DNA from: Burkholderiales bacterium | GTDB taxonomy: Bacteria > Pseudomonadota > Gammaproteobacteria > Burkholderiales > JACMKV01 | Length of the DNA stretch: 5,614 bases | Direction of reading: 5' to 3' | Assembly: GCA_014379915.1 (NCBI GenBank) | Contig: JACMKV010000401.1 | Location: 1 to 5,614 of the forward strand | Shown: in pieces, positions 1 through 4,780 of the stretch | Layout: each line of letters opens with the position of its first letter | How positions within the stretch are numbered: position 1 is the stretch's first letter | The notes under the pieces: model-generated | Databases searched by the model: none | Told to the model about the DNA's origin: nothing | What the model saw: only the letters and a program-made list of their open reading frames with translations | Translations under genes and position numbers: made by a program

Positions 1-128
1 AGGTCGTTGAAACCAAACAGGGCAAGCGTACGCGGGTACGCGTCGGGCCTTTTGCCACACGTGAAGCGGCCGAACAAGCGCGCGGCAACCTGAAGGCGTT
101 GGGTTTTTCCGGCATCGTGCGTCCCTAG
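1..128 (+). CDS. SPOR-domain (DedD/FtsN-like) protein, C-terminal end only
   Basis: This is the 3' end of a gene that starts before the window. The frame beginning at base 3 runs 41 codons to a TAG at 126-128. The peptide carries a typical SPOR-domain end: VRVGPFATREAAEQAR, then a helix, then LKALGFSGIVRP. SPOR domains bind glycan strands lacking stem peptides at the division septum. Proteins such as DedD and FtsN carry them at the periplasmic C-terminus after a single N-terminal membrane anchor; that anchor is outside the window. In many betaproteobacteria a DedD-like gene lies in a folC-dedD-cvpA-purF cluster, but here the next gene is a deacetylase. The TAG stop is part of the CTAG that bounds the mobile element immediately downstream. 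SPOR identity is fairly sure; which SPOR protein it is remains open. Confidence 0.8.
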   Translation, partial: VVETKQGKRTRVRVGPFATREAAEQARGNLKALGFSGIVRP

Positions 129-147
129 GAGCCTGTCGGACTTGAAG
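125..147 (+). repeat. Left terminal inverted repeat
   Basis: This 23-base arm is identical to the reverse complement of 270-292. It begins with CTAG, whose TAG is the stop codon of the SPOR gene. Confidence 0.92.
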
Positions 148-197
148 AATCGCAGCGAAAATTCGACTGGGCGAGGACAGATTTTGTCGATTTTGCA

Positions 198-220
198 GGT
201 CAATAGTTATTCTATTGACC
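198..220. repeat. Central hairpin of the MITE-like element
   Basis: GGTCAATAG (198-206) and CTATTGACC (212-220) form a perfect 9-bp stem with loop TTATT. Its centre (209) almost coincides with the midpoint of the terminal repeats (208.5), so the hairpin caps one long palindrome. Six A residues follow on the + strand, which gives a U run on a transcript of the - strand. It could therefore act as a weak terminator in that direction; this is inference. Confidence 0.85.
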
Positions 221-269
221 AAAAAAGCGGCGAAATATGGACCGGCCAGGCGGATTTGCAGCCGATTTC

Positions 270-292
270 CTTCAAGTCCGACAGGCTCCTAG
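270..292 (-). repeat. Right terminal inverted repeat
   Basis: This is the perfect inverted partner of 125-147. It ends with CTAG, 2 bp before the ATG of the deacetylase gene, and provides no recognisable Shine-Dalgarno sequence for it. Confidence 0.92.
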
Positions 293-294
293 AT

Positions 295-1272
295 ATGAGC
301 AAGGTCTGCCTCTATGTCAGCGATGTGCTAGGCGCCTACGGTTTTCCGGGCGGCCATCCGTTCGGAACCGATCGCCAGCAGGCGTTTTGGCGCGAAACCG
401 TGCGTCAAGGTCTCGATCGCAAGGTATCGCTGTGCGAAGGTGGCATTGCCACTCGAACCGAGCTCGAGCGCTTTCACACGCCGCGCTATCTCGACCGCGT
501 GAGGATGCTTTCCGATACCGGCCTCGGCTTCATCGACGGCGGCGATACGCCGGCTTTCGTCGGCGTCTATGAAGCGGCAGCGGCGGTGGTCGGCGCCGCG
601 CTTGCGGGGTTGGCGCGCGTCATGACGAACGGGGCGAACGAGGCGAACGATGCGCACGATTGCGCGCGTACGTTCCAGCCCATCGGCGGCTTGCATCATG
701 CGCGGCGCGATGCGGCGGCCGGCTTTTGCGTGTTCAACGATATCGGCATCGTGATCGAAACCCTGCGCGCGCAGCATCGTGTCAAGCGCATTGCCTATAT
801 CGATATCGACGTGCACCACGGCGATGGGGTTTTTTATTCGTATCAGGACGACCCCGATCTGATCTTCGCAGACATTCACGAGGACGGTCATTATCTTTAT
901 CCCGGAACCGGCGGCGCCGACGAAACCGGTCGTGGCAAAGCCAAAGGCACGAAGCTGAATATCCCGCTCCGGCCCGGCGCTGGCGATAAGGAGTTTTTTG
1001 CAGCGTGGGAAAAAGCCGAAGCGCTGCTGACAAAGTACAAGCCGGAATTTTTCCTGTTTCAGTGCGGCGCCGATTCATTGGCGGGCGATCCGCTCGCACA
1101 CCTGAATTACAGCGAGGCAACCCACGCGCATGCGGCGCGCCGCTTGCGCATACTGGCTGACCGCTATGCCGGCGGCCGCATCATGGGCTTCGGCGGCGGC
1201 GGCTACAACCGGAAAAATATTGCCGAGGCGTGGAACGCAGTGCTCGCGGAATTCATCACCACTTCAGCTTAG
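295..1272 (+). CDS. AcuC/HDAC-family zinc-dependent deacetylase
   Basis: This 325-residue cytoplasmic enzyme belongs to the arginase/deacetylase fold (class I HDAC-like, closest in style to AcuC). Visible motifs, in order: the catalytic histidine pair H134-H135 in GGLHHA; the zinc site D172 and H174 in YIDIDVHHGDG; HEDGHYLYPGTG; zinc ligand D265 in GADSLAGDP; and the transition-state tyrosine Y304 in GFGGGGYN. All key residues are present, so it should be active. Family members remove acetyl groups from protein lysines (AcuC acts on acetyl-CoA synthetase in Bacillus) or from small amides such as polyamines; the substrate here is not deducible. The start is ATG 295, because homologous sequence begins at MSKVCLYV. 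The frame stays open upstream to a TTG at 142, but that stretch is mobile-element sequence. No Shine-Dalgarno is visible. A 9-bp tandem repeat encodes residues 111-122. Without the element the gene would lie 2 bp after the SPOR gene. Confidence 0.93.
   Translation: MSKVCLYVSDVLGAYGFPGGHPFGTDRQQAFWRETVRQGLDRKVSLCEGGIATRTELERFHTPRYLDRVRMLSDTGLGFIDGGDTPAFVGVYEAAAAVVGAALAGLARVMTNGANEANDAHDCARTFQPIGGLHHARRDAAAGFCVFNDIGIVIETLRAQHRVKRIAYIDIDVHHGDGVFYSYQDDPDLIFADIHEDGHYLYPGTGGADETGRGKAKGTKLNIPLRPGAGDKEFFAAWEKAEALLTKYKPEFFLFQCGADSLAGDPLAHLNYSEATHAHAARRLRILADRYAGGRIMGFGGGGYNRKNIAEAWNAVLAEFITTSA
625..660 (+). repeat. Four 9-bp tandem units inside the deacetylase gene
   Basis: Four in-frame 9-bp units (acgaacggg, gcgaacgag, gcgaacgat, gcgcacgat) encode TNG-ANE-AND-AHD, residues 111-122. 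The stretch sits shortly before the GGLHHA catalytic segment, probably in a surface loop. It looks like a short slippage expansion that keeps the frame. Confidence 0.7.
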
Positions 1273-1373
1273 TGGTGCGTCGTAAACGATAGCGCTTATG
1301 TAGGTCCTGCACTGGCGCGAACGGCCGCAAGAATGGGCACCGCGTCATGCCCCCTCGCTTCGCTCTTCCCCTT

Positions 1374-1396
1374 TTCCCCCTTTTACAGAGGGGGAA
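1374..1396. repeat. C/G-rich hairpin, possible terminator or dispersed repeat
   Basis: TTCCCCCT (1374-1381) and AGGGGGAA (1389-1396) form a perfect 8-bp stem with a 7-base loop. An alternative pairing uses CTTCCCC (1365-1371) with GGGGAAG (1391-1397). It lies ~100 bp after the deacetylase stop. No T run follows in either direction, so it is not a standard intrinsic terminator. A dispersed intergenic repeat is equally possible. Confidence 0.5.
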
Positions 1397-1459
1397 GGCA
1401 CGAACGTCGATTCTGATTCATTCGTGCTCATCTGTCTGACGCGCCGCAAACGCTTCGCA

Positions 1460-1476
1460 TGCACCAGGTTCGCGCT
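1460..1476 (+). promoter_or_regulatory. Candidate NtrC binding site 1 (distal)
   Basis: TGCACCAGGTTCGCGCT matches 12 of 17 bases of the enteric NtrC consensus TGCACCATATTGGTGCA. The left half is perfect through seven bases and the right half is weaker. Its centre is about 130 bp before the predicted nasA transcription start, a normal enhancer distance. Confidence 0.55.
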
Positions 1477-1489
1477 ATTTCATCCCTCG

Positions 1490-1506
1490 TGCACCATAAG
1501 TTCGCA
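1490..1506 (+). promoter_or_regulatory. Candidate NtrC binding site 2 (proximal)
   Basis: TGCACCATAAGTTCGCA matches 12 of 17 bases of the NtrC consensus: the first nine and the last three (GCA). It starts exactly 30 bp after site 1, about three helical turns, so two dimers would sit on the same DNA face. It is centred about 100 bp before the predicted start. Confidence 0.6.
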
Positions 1507-1571
1507 TCGGCGGACTCCCGCTTGTCGCGCTTACTCCTTGATATGGAATGACAATAACGGTTTTCCGGATT

Positions 1572-1587
1572 AGGCACAGCCATTGCT
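1572..1587 (+). promoter_or_regulatory. Sigma-54 (RpoN) promoter of nasA
   Basis: AGGCACAGCCATTGCT fits the -24/-12 consensus TGGCACG-N4-TTGCW. GG at 1573-1574 and GC at 1585-1586 are separated by exactly 10 bp, the invariant spacing. With the C of the GC taken as -12, transcription should begin around 1597-1599, directly before the ATG at 1600. Together with the two upstream activator sites this points to nitrogen-limitation control through NtrC. Departures from consensus are A for T at the first base and A for G at 1578. Confidence 0.78.
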
Positions 1588-1599
1588 AAGCCGGTCTCA

Positions 1600-4332
1600 A
1601 TGAGCCCAATCAAATCCACTTGCTGTTTTTGCGGCGTCGGCTGCGGCGTATTGATCGAGTCCGATGGCACGCGCATTACCAATGTGCGCGGCGACCCCGA
1701 TCATCCGGCCAACTTCGGCCGCCTGTGCGCAAAAGGCGCGAGCCTGCATCTGACCGCGGGGCTCGAGGCGCGCGCGCTTTATCCGATGCTGCGCGCCTCG
1801 CGCGATCAGCCGTTGCACCACGCAACCTGGAATCAGGCGTTGGCTTTCGCCGCCGAGGAATTCGCCCGGATCATCCGCATGCATGGCCCGGATGCGGTCG
1901 CGTTTTATGTGTCGGGGCAGTTGCTGACCGAAGATTATTACGTCTTTAACAAACTCGCGCGCGGCCTGGTCGGCACCAACAATATCGATTCGAATTCGCG
2001 CCTGTGCATGTCGTCGGCCGTCGCCGGCTACAAGATGACATTGGGATCGGATGCGCCGCCCGCGTGTTATGACGATATTGCCGAAGCCGGCTGCGTATTC
2101 ATCGCCGGCTCCAATACCGCTCACGCGCATCCGATCGTGTTCCGCCGTTTGCAGGATGCGAAGGCGAAGAATCCCGCGCTGAAAGTCGTCGTCGTCGATC
2201 CGCGCTTCACCGATACCGCGCAGGCCTCCGATCTGCATCTGGCGATTTTGCCCGGCACCGATGTCGCGCTGTTCAACGGCATGCTGCACGCGATGTTATG
2301 GAACGATTGGTGCGATGCGGCCTTCATCGCAGCGCATACCACTGGCCTGGCGGCGATGAAGCAGGCGGTTGCCGAATATACGCCGCAGGTGGTTGCCGAA
2401 GTATGCGGCGTGCCGGCCGCGGATATCGTGCAGGCTGCCCAATGGTTCGCCGCCGGGCCGGCGCTGTCGCTGTACTGCCAGGGCTTGAATCAATCGACAC
2501 AGGGCACGTTCAAGAACGCTGCGCTGATCAATCTGCATCTGGCGACCGGCCACATCGGCAAGCCCGGCGCCGGGCCGTTGTCGCTGACCGGCCAGCCGAA
2601 CGCGATGGGCGGCCGCGAAGTCGGCGCGATGGCGAATTTGCTGTCTGCACACCGCGATCTGGCCAATCCTGATCACCGCGCCGAAATCGCGGATTTCTGG
2701 GGCATCGAATCGCTGTCGCAGAAGCCGGGCAAGACCGCGGTAGAGCTGTTCAAGGCGATGGCAGCCGGCGACATCAAGGCGGTCTGGATTGCCTGTACCA
2801 ATCCGGCGCAGTCGATGCCGAATCAGACGCTGGTGCGGCGCGCCCTGCAGACCGCCGAATTCGTCGTCGTACAGGAAGCTTTTGCGCAGACCGACACTAC
2901 CGCTTATGCCGATGTCGTATTGTCGGCAACGAGCTGGGGCGAGAAAGACGGCACGGTCACCAATTCGGAACGCCGCATCAGCAGGGTGCGCGCGGCCGTT
3001 GGCGCGCCGTTCGAAGCCCGCCCTGACTGGAAAATCGCAGCCGATTTTGCACTGGAGCTCGGAGCGAAGCTTGGACGTTCACATGCTCGTGCGATGTTCT
3101 CGTATAGCAACACCGAAGAAATTTTCAACGAACATCGGGAAACGACGCGCGGCCGCGATCTCGACATCACGGGCCTCAGCTACGCGCTGCTCGAGCGCGA
3201 GGGTCCGCATCATTGGCCTTACCCTCAGGGAGCGGCGGCGCAGCGCCCGCGGCTTTATGAAGACGGCATGTTCGCCACAGCAGATGGCCGCGCTCGATTC
3301 GCCAGCACGCCCTACGCGCCGGTCGTCGAGCGCACCGATGCGCGCTATCCGCTGCATCTGAATACCGGTCGCCTGCGCGATCAGTGGCACGGCATGAGCC
3401 GCACGGGAACGGTGGCGCGGCTGTTCAATCACGCGCCTGAACCGCTGTTGTCCATGCACGGCGACGACATGCAGCGGCGCGGGCTCAAAGACGGCGATCT
3501 GGCGAAACTTGCAACCCGCCGCGGCGAGCTCGTGATCCGCGTCGAGAAATCCGCCGATATGCGGCCGGCGCAGGTGTTTTTGCCGATGCACTGGGGCAGC
3601 CAGTTCATGTCGGGCGCGGGCATCAACGTGCTGACCAGCGATCGCTATTGTCCGCATTCGAAACAGCCGGAACTCAAACACGCGGCGGTGCAGGTGGCGA
3701 AGGCCGAACTTCCCTGGCGCCTGCTCGCGCTGCGCCGCTTCGAGGCCGCCGAAGCCGGCGCCGCGAATGTGTTTCTGGCATCGCTGCGTCCGCTGCTCGC
3801 GTGCTTCGGCTATGGGTCGCTTGGCCTGTATGGCCGTACCGCGCCGGTTGTGGTGCTGACGGCGGCGAATGTGAAGCCGGTGAATGCCGAATTGATCGCC
3901 GAGATCGACGCCGCATTTGCGTTGGTCGATGCCACAAGCATTATCAGCTACATCGACGCCAGGCGCGCGGCCGAGAAGCGTGTGCTGGTTACCGCCGGCA
4001 ATGCCACGGCAGTGCGTGCAAGCGGCGAATTTGCTCGTTGCGATTGGCTGAAAGACGCGCTGGCCGACGGCGTGCAGGCGGCGGCGCTTAGGCCGTGGAT
4101 CTACAGCGCCGGCGCCACCGCACCAGCCGGCCTCGCCGATCGCGGCCGCGTCGTCTGCGCCTGCCACGCGATCACCGAACGCGAAATCAGCAAGCTGGCG
4201 GCGGCCGGCGCCGATGTCGATTCGCTGCAGCAGGAACTGCGCTGCGGTACCGAGTGCGGCGCGTGTCTGCCCGAACTCGCACGCATCGTCGAATCGACGG
4301 CAAAGAACGGCAAAGCGCTGGCGGCAGTATGA
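1600..4332 (+). CDS. nasA: Assimilatory nitrate reductase, catalytic subunit NasA
   Basis: This 910-residue cytoplasmic molybdoenzyme reduces nitrate to nitrite for nitrogen assimilation. Ligands for an N-terminal [4Fe-4S] cluster are C8, C11, C15 and C43, with the conserved CAKG lysine K45. C136 in SNSRLCMSSAV is the expected molybdenum ligand. NasA-type stretches follow: SLTGQPNAMGGREVGAMANLL and WGEKDGTVTNSERRISR. The molybdopterin-dinucleotide-binding domain is about 588-705 (NTGRLRDQWH to the PELKH region). A poorly conserved linker domain spans about 706-845. A C-terminal BFD-type [2Fe-2S] domain has C853-x-C855 and C886-x2-C889, plus C882, as in Klebsiella-type NasA. The start must be ATG 1600, because the first cluster cysteine is residue 8. 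There is no Shine-Dalgarno, consistent with a near-leaderless message from the sigma-54 promoter. The electron-donating flavoprotein and nitrite reductase are not in the window. The stop overlaps the next start (ATGA). Confidence 0.96.
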   Translation: MSPIKSTCCFCGVGCGVLIESDGTRITNVRGDPDHPANFGRLCAKGASLHLTAGLEARALYPMLRASRDQPLHHATWNQALAFAAEEFARIIRMHGPDAVAFYVSGQLLTEDYYVFNKLARGLVGTNNIDSNSRLCMSSAVAGYKMTLGSDAPPACYDDIAEAGCVFIAGSNTAHAHPIVFRRLQDAKAKNPALKVVVVDPRFTDTAQASDLHLAILPGTDVALFNGMLHAMLWNDWCDAAFIAAHTTGLAAMKQAVAEYTPQVVAEVCGVPAADIVQAAQWFAAGPALSLYCQGLNQSTQGTFKNAALINLHLATGHIGKPGAGPLSLTGQPNAMGGREVGAMANLLSAHRDLANPDHRAEIADFWGIESLSQKPGKTAVELFKAMAAGDIKAVWIACTNPAQSMPNQTLVRRALQTAEFVVVQEAFAQTDTTAYADVVLSATSWGEKDGTVTNSERRISRVRAAVGAPFEARPDWKIAADFALELGAKLGRSHARAMFSYSNTEEIFNEHRETTRGRDLDITGLSYALLEREGPHHWPYPQGAAAQRPRLYEDGMFATADGRARFASTPYAPVVERTDARYPLHLNTGRLRDQWHGMSRTGTVARLFNHAPEPLLSMHGDDMQRRGLKDGDLAKLATRRGELVIRVEKSADMRPAQVFLPMHWGSQFMSGAGINVLTSDRYCPHSKQPELKHAAVQVAKAELPWRLLALRRFEAAEAGAANVFLASLRPLLACFGYGSLGLYGRTAPVVVLTAANVKPVNAELIAEIDAAFALVDATSIISYIDARRAAEKRVLVTAGNATAVRASGEFARCDWLKDALADGVQAAALRPWIYSAGATAPAGLADRGRVVCACHAITEREISKLAAAGADVDSLQQELRCGTECGACLPELARIVESTAKNGKALAAV

Positions 4333-4562
4333 ATCTCGCCTCGCTGATTCGCGAGATTGGCCGCGGCGCGCATGGCAGCCGCGATCTCGAGCAAGACGAC
4401 GCGTATGCTCTGTATCACGCAATGTTGGACGGCGAAGTGCCCGACCTCGAGCTCGACGTCATCCTCATCGCATTGCGCATGAAGACCGAATCGCTGAGCG
4501 AGCTGCTCCGCCGCGGCCTCGTGATTCCGATTGCAACGGGGTGCCTGCAGGGCCCTGAATAA
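4329..4562 (+). pseudogene. ybiB: Truncated ybiB (TrpD2-like DNA-binding protein)
   Basis: The 77-codon frame opens with a clear YbiB N-terminus: LIREIGRGAHGSRDL, then MLDGEVPDLELDVILIALRMKTESLSELL (residues 32-60). YbiB proteins are about 320 residues, related in fold to anthranilate phosphoribosyltransferase, and bind nucleic acid. Homology stops at residue 60 (about 4508). The next residues, RRGLVIP, resemble the later family segment preceding VIPSYNGA, and a shifted frame at 4532-4540 reads C-N-G. This suggests an internal deletion of roughly 25-30 codons plus a frameshift, then complete loss of the remaining gene. A TAA ends the frame at 4560-4562. The ATG overlaps the nasA stop (ATGA), so it was translationally coupled to and co-transcribed with nasA. 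The remnant lacks the phosphoribosyltransferase-like body and is presumably non-functional. The N-terminal identity is from recalled E. coli YbiB features. Confidence 0.82.
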
Positions 4563-4780
4563 TGAGGCTAACAAATTGATTCTTATACTAAAACTATTCG
4601 AAACATAGTCGAGCGCTGCTTCAACAGCCTATTACTTTAGGTCACGTATACAGAATCTGCGCAGCGGCATAGGATGGGAAGCGCGCGGCGAGTTACGGCG
4701 CCAGGAAAAACGGCAGCAGTTAAAGACACGCACCTGTCTGCGTCAACACGCAGCCGACGTTTGAATAGAAGGAGAATCAA
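4563..4780. other. Leader of the beta-helix gene, AT-richer junction region
   Basis: This 218-bp stretch follows the ybiB breakpoint. Its first ~80 bases are clearly AT-richer than nasA, then it becomes mixed. Hexamers resembling -10 boxes occur (TATACT at 4584, TATACA at 4647), but neither has a well-spaced -35, so I do not call a promoter. No tRNA, no ybiB continuation and no strong terminator hairpin is seen. It ends in a good ribosome-binding site. Confidence 0.5.
4769..4774 (+). promoter_or_regulatory. Ribosome-binding site of the beta-helix gene
   Basis: AAGGAG lies six bases before ATG 4781 and fixes the start. It is the only strong Shine-Dalgarno in the window, in contrast to the starts of nasA and the deacetylase gene. 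Confidence 0.88.

Larger units (their letters stand above)
125..292. mobile_element. MITE-like palindromic element, 168 bp, bounded by CTAG
   Basis: The ends are a perfect 23-bp inverted repeat: 125-147 is the reverse complement of 270-292. Both ends carry CTAG (125-128 and 289-292), which is either a 4-bp palindromic target duplication or part of the ends. Inside the CTAG the terminus reads GAGCCTGTCGGACTTGAAG. The arms stay partly complementary inward (for example 148-175 against 242-269), and the centre is a 9-bp hairpin at 198-220. The whole element can therefore fold as one long imperfect stem. It is too short for a transposase and has no convincing gene, so a non-autonomous element mobilised in trans is the best reading. 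A related transposase with a palindromic target is plausible, but I cannot name the family. Removing one CTAG plus the interior leaves the SPOR stop 2 bp from the deacetylase ATG. Both genes remain intact around it. Confidence 0.82.
1273..1599. other. Regulatory gap between the deacetylase gene and nasA (327 bp)
   Basis: No credible gene lies in this stretch. The first ~100 bp have no recognised feature. Positions 1350-1398 are a strongly C/T-rich tract (pure pyrimidine from 1363 to 1384) followed by a G/A-rich tract that can pair back on it. Positions 1460-1506 hold two NtrC-like sites, and 1572-1587 hold a sigma-54 promoter. The remainder (1507-1571) would be the loop between enhancer and promoter. 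I looked there for an IHF site and found no convincing match. Confidence 0.7.

Noticed and set aside
184..213. Possible outward sigma-70 promoter in the mobile element (TTGTCG, 18 bp, TATTCT)
   Set aside because: Each hexamer matches only 4 of 6 consensus bases, and the -10 lies in the central hairpin loop. It is too weak to claim, although it would point toward the deacetylase gene.
328..891. 187-codon minus-strand open frame opposite the deacetylase gene
   Set aside because: It lies entirely opposite conserved HDAC motifs and shows only the composition expected of a shadow frame.
1541..1570. IHF site between the NtrC-like sites and the promoter
   Set aside because: AT-rich bases near 1550-1565 do not match the WATCAA-N4-TTR pattern with correct spacing.
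1428..1682. 84-codon minus-strand open frame in the gap before nasA
   Set aside because: No family resemblance or ribosome-binding site; it overlaps the sigma-54 promoter, the NtrC-like sites and the nasA start.
1597..2289. 230-codon minus-strand open frame opposite the start of nasA
   Set aside because: Its composition is typical of an antisense shadow, and it covers the conserved cluster and Mo-ligand segments of nasA.
3079..4422. 447-codon open frame on the minus strand opposite nasA
   Set aside because: It is Arg/His/Ala/Gln-rich without recognisable motifs, fully opposite a gene with clear molybdoenzyme motifs, and spans the nasA-ybiB junction. It is a by-product of GC-rich third codon positions.
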